Below, piece by piece: positions 17,450-27,600 of a stretch of 64,000 nt of DNA (positions within the stretch are counted from its first letter, which is position 1; each line of letters opens with the position of its first letter). The stretch is from Verpa conica (taxonomy: Eukaryota > Ascomycota > Pezizomycetes > Pezizales > Morchellaceae), in assembly GCA_033030425.1 (NCBI GenBank), contig JAUFSD010000010.1, positions 806,001-870,000 of the forward strand. The letters run 5' to 3'. Below the pieces are notes generated by a model. The model saw only the letters and a list, made by a program, of their open reading frames with translations, did no database searches and was not told the DNA's origin. The position numbers were made by a program, and so were the translations under genes.

Positions 17450-18556
17450 TCAGTAATGTGTTGCCCCCCCACGGTTTTTCATACATTCTTTAATTCTTTT
17501 AGGCATACTCTCAATGAGTTTCCTAAAGTCCTCTGGAGTAAACCGGTCCCACTCCTCCTGCAATGCCTTTTTAAGCCCTTCTTTTGTAGTAATAGGTACT
17601 GCCCTAGTATTGATTCGGTTCTTCATAATACGCCATAAATTTTCAATAGGGTTGAGGTCTGGTGACTGAGCAGGCCAAGGCATTTTTTGGATATGAAGAC
17701 GGTTCCTAGCCTCTCTGGAGACAACAGCACGATGAGGGGAAGCTCCATCTTCCATTACAATTGCCTTATGTGTAGCTGCATATCGTTCTTTGTAGAAGGG
17801 ATAAAGAGCTGGCTCAATTATCCAGTCCACATATCCTTGTCCGGTAAGAGATACTTCTGGAAGTAGTACTAAGAGATCCTTATTATCCAGTTGAATGCAC
17901 CCCCATACCATTACTGACGTTCTCCCACTTTTAAATGTGGGAAGGAGACACTCTGGTTTCTCTGCCTCCCGTGTATTCCTCCATACCCAGCATGTACCAC
18001 CCACAAACCCCACTTCAAACCGTGCTTCATCAGTCCAAATAACTTCTGCCCACTCCTCTATTGTCCAGTCCTTCCTTTCCTTGCACCATAGCATGCGCTT
18101 GAGCTTATTAAGCTTGGATAACCACGGTTTTTTTTTGGCTCGGCGTCTCCGGAGTCCTCCCTCGGCAAGAACCTTTCTTCCTGTCTTCATAGATACCGGT
18201 TTGGTGATACTGCGTACTAGTACACCTAGTGCGGCTCGGCGCATTCGCTTGGCTAAAGAGATAAAGTGTCTCTTTTCTCTTCGATTGAGTTTTTCAGGGC
18301 GGCCACTCCTAGGGGCAGTCGCTGTGTAGGGGGTGAGGCTTTTAGGCTCTCGCCTTTCTTTATTTCTCTTGACAATATCATAGCAAGTGCTTCTCTTCAC
18401 ACCAGTTTTGGTAACAATCTCGTCAAATGTCAACCCTTGTTCTCTCAGGGTGACTACCTGTGATCGCTGTGCTTCTGTTGTCTCTCTTCGCTTTATATTT
18501 AGAGGCGACATCGGGGGCTGCATTATGGCTGCCTTTGGGGCTTGTTTGGTTGACAT
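17450..18556 (-). CDS. Tc1/mariner-family DDE transposase
   Basis: An uninterrupted 368-residue frame on the minus strand, inside paired terminal inverted repeats. Residues of about 25-70 form a helix-turn-helix DNA-binding region (LREQGLTFDEIVTKTGVKRS). The catalytic acidic residues sit in the usual three contexts: VIWTDEARFEVG, IVMEDGASPHRA and SPDLNPIENLWRIMKN. This is the DDE pattern of IS630/Tc1-type transposases. The N-terminus (MSTKQAPKAAIMQPPMSPL) starts about 100 bp inside the right TIR, so the frame is probably complete. It would cut and reinsert its own element at TA sites. It carries no nonsense codons or frameshifts, unlike the transposase relic near 49 kb. Confidence 0.93.
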   Translation of the reverse strand: MSTKQAPKAAIMQPPMSPLNIKRRETTEAQRSQVVTLREQGLTFDEIVTKTGVKRSTCYDIVKRNKERREPKSLTPYTATAPRSGRPEKLNRREKRHFISLAKRMRRAALGVLVRSITKPVSMKTGRKVLAEGGLRRRRAKKKPWLSKLNKLKRMLWCKERKDWTIEEWAEVIWTDEARFEVGFVGGTCWVWRNTREAEKPECLLPTFKSGRTSVMVWGCIQLDNKDLLVLLPEVSLTGQGYVDWIIEPALYPFYKERYAATHKAIVMEDGASPHRAVVSREARNRLHIQKMPWPAQSPDLNPIENLWRIMKNRINTRAVPITTKEGLKKALQEEWDRFTPEDFRKLIESMPKRIKECMKNRGGATHY

Positions 18557-18627
18557 CTCGTGGAGTTACAGCTATGGAGAGTACAGGCGGGGGTCTATGA
18601 GGTGTCCGATTAGTCATAAATTACTAA

Positions 18628-18657
18628 GCGCATCCGGAGACTTATTGCCTATGGCTG
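18628..18657. repeat. Right terminal inverted repeat of the Tc1-like element
   Basis: Ends AGACTTATTGCCTATGGCTG and is followed by TA at 18658-18659. It is the reverse complement of the left end apart from one base in about 30. Confidence 0.9.
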
Positions 18658-18659
18658 TA

Positions 18660-19434
18660 CAGGAACCAACACACACGCCACATGGTAATTGACGATGGAC
18701 ATTGCACGCGGCTCTTTCGGGGCTGGAAAAACAACTAACGATGTAATCTGCCAAGGAGTAACATGTGAACAACCGACAGTATTTGTTGGGGCAGTGGTGG
18801 TGTGGTGGTGTGGCTGTCTCTCCCTCCCTCTGACGCGCCAAGCATTTGGGCACGTCGGCCTTGGTCTTTTCCCCAGCTTTTTTTTCCTCTCAATCTCCCT
18901 CTAATCCTATCCATTCTTTTATTCCCGTATTCTTCTATTTGCATCTCTCATTCTGACACCCACTCTTTTGCAGTCTGGAAGTATAGCATGTGCTGAAGAG
19001 AGACGATACAAAGAATAGGGAAAGTGTTGCTTCTCACTATCACGGGATCCTACAGTACATACAGTGGTGGAAGAAACCACATGGCCTTGAGACGAAACTC
19101 CAGCTCTAAATCATAACCTTGTATTTTCTTTTCCCTTCCCCCTCCCTCCCTCTCCCTCTCCCTCCCTCTCCCTCTCCTCATCTCTCTCTTTTCCTCTCCC
19201 TCCCCCCCCCCCCCGGTTCGTCACCCGCACTAAGCTCGCACCTGCATCTGCATCAATAAATTCACCATTCAGTCTCCGGCAACCCTACCGTTCCGTCCCC
19301 AACCCGGCTCACAACCACCAGCTCTCCCACAACTTATCCTCCGTCTCCTCTTCACCCACCCTCCTCCCCTCCTCCTCCGTCTCGTCTCCCACATCCCACA
19401 TCTCCGCATCCTGAAAGATCGCAGTCACGGTATT
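18660..19434. promoter_or_regulatory. Acyltransferase upstream region with CT-rich tract
   Basis: This stretch lies between the right edge of the Tc1-like element and the acyltransferase start codon. From about 19130 to 19215 it is a nearly pure C/T tract (CCCTCCCTCTCCCT units plus a C run), a common core-promoter feature in filamentous ascomycetes. No clear TATA box is visible. The transposon inserted roughly 780 bp upstream of the start codon, outside this tract. Confidence 0.45.
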
Positions 19435-20479
19435 ATGCTCCACCTCCTCACAAACTTCCTGCTGTTCTACGCGGGCGCTATTATGGCCTTGTCGTTACTA
19501 GGACGGTTTTTCAAGCAGGGGAGGTTCTATGCGAGGATCCTATCGTGTTACTTTTTGCTACTAAGTTGTGCGGCATATGGGGTTGTTGCGAGTGTGGCGT
19601 TGAGGGTAGTTGGGAAGGTCTCGATTGCGCAGTGGACTACCGGAAGAGCGTTTAAGAACCTTGCGTGCCCATTGATTGGGATTGAGTTCAAGGTGGAGAA
19701 TGAGCAGGCGTTGGGGGTAAGGCCGGCAGTGTTTATTTCTAATCATCAATCGTAGGTTTGCCCATTTTTTGTCACTAGTGGGGGGGGGGGGGCTTGCTTT
19801 ATCAAGTGGGTCAGTGGTTAGGATCGAGCGAGTGCTAATTGTCTTGATGTGTAGAGAACTTGATATTCTCTTCCTGGGCCGCATCTTTCCTAAACACTGT
19901 AGCGTCGCTGCAAAACGCTCTCTTAAATATATCCCCTTCCTCGGCTGGTTTAGTACGTTCTCTCCCCCGGTTCCTTCCACTAACTATACTAACCCCCCCC
20001 CCTAGTGGCTCTATCTGGAACCGTGTTCATCGACCGCGCCAATTCAAAATCTACCAGAGCCGCATTCGATGGCGCCGTCCGCGAGATCAAAGGCAACAAG
20101 CAAAGTGTCTGGATCTTCCCCGAGGGTACCCGCTCTTACTTCTCACAAGCAGACCTGCTTCCATTTAAGAAGGGTGCTTTCCATCTTGCGATTCAGGCAG
20201 GAGTGCCAATTGTCCCTGTTGTTGTGGAGAATTACAGCCATGTATTGCATCTGCAGGATCGGACGTTTGAGCCGGGGACTATTAGGGTCAAGGTTTGTTA
20301 CTCTGGGAGAAAGGGGCGACTGGAGCATGCGCTAACTAAGTGGACAGGTATTGGAACCGATAATTACAGAGGGGCTGACTAGCGCTGATGTGGATGAGCT
20401 TGTCACGAGGACAAGAGATAATATGTTGACCGAGCTGAAGACCATCTCGGTGAATGTCGAGACGAAAAAAACATCGTGA
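19435..20479 (+). CDS. SLC1: 1-acyl-sn-glycerol-3-phosphate acyltransferase
   Basis: Lysophosphatidic acid acyltransferase, which transfers an acyl chain from acyl-CoA to make phosphatidic acid in ER and lipid-droplet membranes. Exons are 19435-19751, 19855-19952, 20006-20292 and 20348-20479. They sum to 834 nt, or 277 residues, the usual size. Two hydrophobic segments lie in the first 75 residues. The catalytic HX4D motif NHQSELD is at about 103-109 and is assembled across intron 1. The FPEGTRS motif is at about 176-182, and GVPIVPVVVENYSH follows. A run of C and a CTAG acceptor end intron 2. Intron 3 removes 55 bp and joins RVKV to LEPIITEGLTSADV, matching family C-termini. It sits downstream of the Tc1-like element and shows no damage. 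Confidence 0.95.
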
Positions 20480-21767
20480 AGAAAGTGGGAATACCTGTTT
20501 CTCCCCTTGTAGTTACCATTTTCTTTCCCCTTGGTCATACGGGAGGAGTTTTGAGTGTTGTATTAGGGAGGTTCCTAGCACTGAGGGTTTATACAAATTA
20601 GAGTGCTGAACAGGAGGAGTACGTTGTTTGTCTGCTTTCCTGATTAGCTGCTTTTGATTGGTAGATATGGAGTTGTAGACAAAGATCCGCGAGGAGTGGT
20701 GTTTTTACTTTTAAGGATGTTATCTTCTTTTAGCTGGTTTTTAGTTCTGCTCTAACTTTCCTGGTGCTTGTATGTGATATGAATGTTAAGTGCTCTATGA
20801 GTTTCTTGTGGCGACTATTTTGGTGTTGTGTAAACATACAAGGGGGTTTAAAAGTACTAGAGTGTGATAAGATATATGAGAGTACAGTGTGTGGCTATAT
20901 AGTCATCTTTCAAAAGTATGATTGATACCCCAGGGTGGTTTTGCCGAGTGACTTACGATGATTGTCTAGATTAAATGTAGTTAGTTGTGCCGAATATCTC
21001 TGAAATATGACCGGGGTATCTAGGAATACTACAGCTTCTCACCGCCAAGAAACTATGATATTTGGGGGAGTATATGGTTTTTTTCGTACATGAGACTGGA
21101 GAGAAGAAAGTATTAAGGTGCCGTTTGTCTACAAAGGAAATTGTGTCGAGTGACCATGCATGATGCTCAGCCAACCCTTTTGAATAGATTAACTAGGATT
21201 AGGTATTATAAAATATACAGGTTAAAAGCAAGGATCAATACCACCTTTCTCCTCATCCCCATAGTGATAACACCTTTCCTTTCTACTCTCTCCTTTATTA
21301 CCTATAACTATAGGTATTTAATTCTTCATGTTTTGCACGTGACGTCGCAACGCGAAATGTCGGATTGGGTGACGTACAGGAAACCGGTGGTGCGGCATAC
21401 TATGTAATTGGACTACCACTATAAATACAGACGTCTATAAATCCCCACCACTTCACCCGACCATCCATCTTTCATCCCTCATCATGCTTCTATAATCTAT
21501 CTACAACTACTCTCAAGGTATTTGGTCTTCTTACTCACCTCCCTCCCCCTATCTCACTTCATAGTTTCTCTTTCGTCTGGTACTTTGCATTCATTGATTG
21601 CACTCTGCAATAAAGCCTCATCGACCCTGCAGCAGAGCCGCTAAAACTTGCAGCCCCCCCCCCCCACTCTCCAAAATACTCTCCACAAAATCTAGATAGT
21701 TGACAGTTGACATCACTCTTCGTAAGGGGTGTTAGCTAGTCATTTAGAAAAATATCAAGACCATACA
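20480..21767. other. Intergenic region
   Basis: This region holds the 3' end of the acyltransferase transcript and the upstream region of the ankyrin gene. It contains no coding stretch that I can support. A C run occurs at about 21653-21666 and CT-rich sequence at about 21530-21600. A TATA-like TATAAATA lies near 21420. Confidence 0.5.
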
Positions 21768-22829
21768 ATGCCGTCCCTCATGGATCTTCCCAACGAACTC
21801 CTAGAGTTTATCGGCAATCAGCTTGATGCCAAGAACCTTAATTCACTTATGCGAACCAACTCGCTATTCGAAGCTCTCTTCTTCTTACGCCTTGAAAAAC
21901 TCGCCCTTCTCGATTACGGTGGTATGCCATCTATCTGCTGGGGTGCCCAGCGGGGTCATTACTACTTGGTTCTCCTCTTGCTAGGATCAGGTGTGGACAT
22001 CCACAGCTGGGATATTGTCTCGGAAGAGACACCACTCCACAAAGCAGCGCGTGGTGGTCACGTCAAGATCGCTAGACTCCTATTGACAGCCGAGCCGGTC
22101 CGTGCTCGATTGGATTTTCACAATGCATACCAAAATACAGAGCTTCACATCGCTGCCTTTAGTGGACATTTGGGAATGGTAGAGCTTTTGCTAGATAGTG
22201 GTTCGTCTATTGAGTTTGAGAATGACTGGGGTGAGAGTGTTCTTTACGCAGCGGTGAAAGGTGGGTCTGAGGAGGTGGTTCGTATGATTTTACGGAGGGC
22301 AAGATTCCCCAAATGGGGGCTTCATACCATAAATGGAGATTCTGTTCTCCACTTGGCGATCCGTGAGGCGAATCTGAAAGTGGCTAGTATGTTGATTGCG
22401 GAGGATATATTGAGTCTATCCCCTCCCCAGTATCACCGCCAAACATCCTCTGAGCGAAAGATATATATCGAGCATTTGGCGAATGGGAAAACACTTCTCC
22501 AGGAAGCGGTTATTTCTGGGTGTAATCAGATTATTGAAATTCTTCTGAACAAGGGAGCCAACATTGAAGCAATTGGCAGCTTTGGGATAGATATCACTCC
22601 AACCAGATCACTCCATATGGCTATGACAACAAAAGATATTACAGTCGTTAAACTCCTCCTGTCTAAGGGGGCAAAAATTGATAGCCAGGATCGCAACGGG
22701 AAGACACCACTCCAGTGGGCGGTAGGGTATAGATTCGATCTGGCAATCGACCTATTGCTTGAAAAGGGGGCCAAGACCTGGGTCAGAGGAAATTGTGGAA
22801 CTCGAAAATGTACACTACAGTGGGTGTAG
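21768..22829 (+). CDS. F-box-like ankyrin-repeat protein
   Basis: A single-exon frame of 353 residues. I start at the ATG at 21768 (MPSLMDLPNELLEFIGNQLD); the frame extends upstream only from a GTG. Residues of about 5-45 resemble the F-box-like N-terminus (LPNELLEFIGNQL) seen on many fungal ankyrin proteins. From about residue 60 onward come seven or eight ankyrin repeats with the TPLH/AA..GH...LLL pattern, such as TPLHKAARGGHVKIARLLL, LHIAAFSGHLGMVELLL and TPLQWAVGYRFDLAIDLLL. If the F-box is real, the protein could link a repeat-bound target to an SCF ubiquitin ligase. The target is unknown. Such genes form large, fast-evolving families in filamentous fungi. It could also be a degenerate family member, but no internal stop is present. 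Confidence 0.85.
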   Translation: MPSLMDLPNELLEFIGNQLDAKNLNSLMRTNSLFEALFFLRLEKLALLDYGGMPSICWGAQRGHYYLVLLLLGSGVDIHSWDIVSEETPLHKAARGGHVKIARLLLTAEPVRARLDFHNAYQNTELHIAAFSGHLGMVELLLDSGSSIEFENDWGESVLYAAVKGGSEEVVRMILRRARFPKWGLHTINGDSVLHLAIREANLKVASMLIAEDILSLSPPQYHRQTSSERKIYIEHLANGKTLLQEAVISGCNQIIEILLNKGANIEAIGSFGIDITPTRSLHMAMTTKDITVVKLLLSKGAKIDSQDRNGKTPLQWAVGYRFDLAIDLLLEKGAKTWVRGNCGTRKCTLQWV

Positions 22830-24689
22830 CTAAGGAATCGGTGCCTTTGTTTGTTCTTTATAAGGCTCTTGGAGGATATGAGAAGGAGAGAGAGGGGGTG
22901 GTGGGGAGTATTATGTACCCTATACCGGTAGAAGGTTTTAATTTTATGTAAGGGGTCCTACAATTTGTCGGGCATGTGTATGGGACTTAAGGGCTTCCTG
23001 CTCAGGGGATAGGTGGGTTCTTGAAAAAGGTTATGGCCATTTTTTATAATTTCTGTACGTAGTCTCATAACAGCCATTCATTTATGTGCCCAATAAAAAA
23101 CCGATTTACAATATCATTCCCCAAACTCTTCCAAATACCCCCACCTTAATCACCAAGTTTATCCTGCACGATTTAATGACTGACTGTCTTTGCTTCAGTA
23201 GATTAACAGTGATTTCCGCTCCACCATGGCCAGAACCTCTCACCAGCGAGCATTTCAAAAAATTTACTCCCGTTTAGCCATAAATACCGCCTAAAACAGG
23301 CCAGTTATTCAAGGTAGAGGAGTATAGAGAACTCAAGTGGTACCACATATCCTGACATAATCTAATTATAGTGCGATGTGATAGTTGGTATGCTAATAGT
23401 ATGTAATTTTAAATGATATTGCGGGGACAAAAATAATTATAACCCGTTCAGGGGGCGCTACCTATTAGGGGAACATCCTCTAGATGGGCGGGCCTGTTGG
23501 AGGGATATCCTATTTATGAGCTGCAATAAACCAGGTTAAAATTACATCCCCTCAGTGGATATCAATCAGAGGGACACTACATACCCTGAACGAGTATGCT
23601 ACTATTTTACCTAAGTGCATCGTACACCAGAGTTTATTAGATAACATAAGTATTGTTGGTTGATTACCAAAAAAATCGCCCAAGATATGAGTATCCCTAG
23701 AGAGACTATAAGACCAATATAAAAGCACAAAAATCCAAAATAATTTCGAGGCATAATAATATTACTCTAGCTATTATTCAAACTTCTTTGGGGTATCTTG
23801 TATTAATTGAGCTCTAAATTATCACCTTACCTATATGGGGGACATTATCACCCCTCTAATGGGCGCCTCATTCAGGGGATGCCTACCCGTCCGCTCCAAG
23901 AACGCTGCCCAAATCTACTGCTGTTTTCTACCCCCCCCCCCTCTCCCCTCTCCATAAAACTATTTCTAGTTGCAGGCTGGGCTTAGTAGGGCGTATTAAA
24001 TATGGATCTAGCTACTTGGATAATATCTAAGATGACTACCCACTAAAAACCTGTTGTAGTGGGAAAGGTTTAGATGGCTTTTCTGGGAAACAGTGTAGTA
24101 AATGAATGGGCTTACCGTGTAAAGCGGGATATTCTAAGGTCAATAGTGGATTCTAAATTTAGCTCTAAATCATCATGCATTAATACACCTTCACAAAATA
24201 TCACTCGCCGTATCCGCGCCCAATATGAAGAAGAGAGATATGACGATATATACTCCAGCAAAGAGAAACCCTAAACCCTTATATGAGATACCTTGCCTCA
24301 AACATATCAAATAGGGAAACACGTGACTCATATATGAAACCCCCCATCGGCTATCCTTATCAGGAAGCATCTACAACACAATATGCTTGTTAATGGGTCA
24401 AACAATTCTGTTTGCAAAATAACTCAGGTATTCCGATTATCAGGTACTCCGATTATTAGGTACAATTTTATAAGAAACCCCTTGCCAAAACCATGGTAAC
24501 TCCCGTCAGGTAATACAATACAAGCGGGACGCGTAGATGAGTACAACCTGCCCAACACCTGTTGGCCACTATACCAAAAAAAGAAAGTCGTTCACAACAT
24601 AACACAATACTTGACCATTTCCCTCAGTCCCAACGAAATAAAAATAAAATAAAAAAGCCGCCCATATCCAATCCACCCGAACTATTTAT
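22830..24689. other. AT-rich repeat-bearing intergenic region
   Basis: No supported gene. Motifs near 23460-23520 and 23860-23900 (GGGCGGGCCTGTTGGAGGGA and related GGGGAACATCC-type pieces) resemble parts of the dispersed repeat seen at 34.6 and 41.6 kb. A short direct repeat of a CAGGTA-TTCCGATTAT unit occurs near 24426-24465, and a C run near 23932. A 66-codon frame at 24074 has no recognisable relative. Confidence 0.45.
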
Positions 24690-27600
24690 TTAGTTATATC
24701 CTTTCCCCCTCTTGTCATCCCACCACTTCTGCTCAGCAGTCCTCGTCTCAATCCTCACTCCACCAGCCTCCTTAGTCTCCTCGTCAAGGAAGTTGTAAAC
24801 AGAACTCCTCGCATCCTCATCAACAGGCCAGAACTCTTCGGTGCGTGTAATAGTGGTGACACCATTTGAACCCGCAGTTGCGGCAGCAGTATTGATGCTC
24901 GAATTCCCAAGCACCTTCTTGCCTAACCAGCCAGAGCCAGAGCCAGAGCCAGAACTAGTCTCTCGGAAGGTGGATGTATGGGTATTATCAAGGCCTAGAG
25001 CGACCTTGCCGGCGGCAATGGCAGTTGGGATTAGACCACTACTATGACCGTGGTTGGAGCTAGAGCTGCGGTGGTTTAGGCGACTAGCGTCGTGGTGAGT
25101 CTCACTAAAACGAGCGGTTTGGGATCCCCCAACAACCTTGTTGATTGCAACTTCTCCAATTCTAGATAGAGGGCTATGGGTAGGGACCGTGTTGGGGCTG
25201 CCGTGGTGGGTCTCGTGGATAGTTTCGGTCCTTTCGACAATGGTACGGCCATCGGTATGAAGGGCCGCACCACCGAAGTTACTACGGGAGTCACTGTGTG
25301 TACTTCCAAGTGTAGAGCGGTTGTGGTGGGCGCCGTCGTGGAGGTTCTCGTTGATGTGGGTTATTTGGGTTTTCTCAATAATGCGGCCATCAGCGTGAAG
25401 AGCATCACCGAAGTTGCTGCGAGACTCATTATGGCGGTGTGTGCTTTGCCCGTGACCGACGATCTTCTCGGCGGCTCCGACAACGGCGCCAATAACGCCA
25501 CCTTGCCTTTGAGTACCATGACTATGGCTGTGACGCCCTCCATCGTGGATATTCTCGTTGATACGGGTAACTTCGGTCTTCTCAATGATTGTACGACCGT
25601 CTGTATGAAGTGCAGAACTGCCAAAGTTTGTACGAGAATCTTTATGACCATGGGTGTTGTGACCGTGACCAACGACCTTCTCGGCGGCTCCGACGACAGC
25701 ACTAATAACGCCACCCTGTCTTTGGGTATTATGCCCATGGCTGTGACGCCCTCCATCATGGATATTCTCGTTAATACGGGTAATTTCAGTCTTCTCAACG
25801 ATGGTGCGGCCGTCTGTATTGAGTGTAGAACTGCCAAAGTTACTGCTAGAGCCGTTGTGATTATGGGTATTATGGGTATTATGGCCATGACTGTGGTGCC
25901 CCCCGTCGTGAACATTCTCGTTGACTCGTGTAATTTCGGTCTTTTCAACAATGGTACGACCGTCTGTATGACCGAAATTAGAACGGGAGTCGTTGTGGCT
26001 ATGGCTGTGACCAACTATCTTCTCAGCAGCCCCAACGACCTTGCCAATGACACCTCCATGTTGGTGAGTATTGTGGCCATGTTTATGGTGTCCCCCATTG
26101 TGGAGATTCTCGTTAATACGTGTGATCTGAGTCTTCTCGACAACCGTTCGTCCATGATCATGGTGGACAGAGTCGTCACCAAAACGCTTGCTATGGCCAT
26201 GTCCAACAATTGAATGACCCTTGTGAAGAGACTCGCCAAAGTCACTGCGAGAGTCTTCATGGACGGTGCTTGCAACACCGAACCGGCGGAGATCCTCTAC
26301 AGCGTTGGCTTCGTCTCTCCACTCTTCAACGGTTTCAGTACTGTGAATGATAGTCTGTCCGTCTCTATGGCCGTGGCCGTGCCTATGATTACCAGTGGCC
26401 TTGTGGGTGAGCTCAAGGGCGGATGAGCCATGACGGTTACCAGACTGTGAACGACCGCGACTGTGGCTGCTGTGGCCGTGACCAACGATCTTCTCAGCAA
26501 CAGAACCAACGATGCCATGTTGGCGGCCACGCTCCTCGTGAATAGATGTGTGAGAAGTCTCTCCAAAGCGGCTTCGAGAGTCGGTAACTGCCTGGTGCCC
26601 ATCATGAATGTTCTTGAGGTGAGTGTTGCGGGGATCCTTAACTATACCAAATTCTTCGACAACCTTGGTGGTCTTGGTGACTATGTCTCCACCGTGGGTA
26701 CTATGAGTATTGCCAATATGGCTGTGACTGTGCTCGTTGTGGGAATGTCCAGAGAGCTTGTGGCCAATGGCACTGGTAGCACCAACCACACCCGCAGCAA
26801 CAGTAGACCCATGACGGCCGTGGGAGCCACCTGAGTGTCCATGTTCAATCCTCTCATTGATACGAGTATGTTCAGTCACTCCCGTCCTTCCAAATTGGTC
26901 AACCCTTGATCCAGAGTGACCCGAGTGGTTATGAGACTGGCGGAGATTTTGGTGAGTCTCGCCAGTGTGGATACGGTCATCAATATGACCAGCATGCGCA
27001 ACCCGATGTGAATCCTCGTCAACGCCTTCTCTCCACTCCTCGACCCTCTCACGGGCGGTATGGACAATTACGTTTCCGTGTTCATCATGTCTATCATTCT
27101 TCCTATGAGAATGGATTGCGCCAGCTGCAAGTCCGGCAACAGCGGTGGCAGCGGCAGCCTTCATCTTCATGCCATCATGACGACGGGTCTCCTCAGAGTG
27201 GTGACCCCCAACGACCTTTTCCTTACTAGCCTCAATAAGACCTGAGACTTTATGTTTGCTTTCGATGGCTTTGTTTAGGAGTTTCTTTTGTCGAGGGCCA
27301 GCTTTGTCATAGGCATCTTTTGCCATTAGTTTAGTCGTTGAATGGAAAGTATGGTCTTCTGTGCGGTTGTAGGCACGCATGACGAAATAGTAGAGAGAGA
27401 GGATAGTGCGGTGAACGGATTCTTTGATTACCATTGTGATTCCTGTACTACTGTTAGCGGTGTTGTGATATAGTGCAGGAGAGAAAAATACTAGACTGAC
27501 CACTTGACACAAACCCTCGAAGGAGCTCCCCAATGACACCTTCGTAAAGCCCTGCAATACCCTCCCGCTTGAATATATCTGCCAATACCTCAATGAGATT

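Larger units (their letters stand above)
17273..18657. mobile_element. Complete Tc1/mariner-type DNA transposon
   Basis: A 1,385-bp element with both ends intact. The left end reads CAGCCATAGGCAATAAGTCT (17273 on). The right end is its reverse complement, finishing at 18657. The terminal inverted repeats match over the first 26 bases and, with one mismatch, to about base 30. The element is flanked by a TA dinucleotide on each side (17271-17272 and 18658-18659), the target duplication expected of the IS630-Tc1-mariner superfamily. It contains one uninterrupted transposase frame on the minus strand. Intact ends plus an intact frame suggest a young, possibly autonomous copy. Confidence 0.93.

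Noticed and set aside
25176..26213. A 345-codon open frame on the plus strand, opposite the carrier tail
   Set aside because: It is the antisense of the repetitive His-rich coding region. Its composition follows from the repeat on the other strand, and it has no family features.
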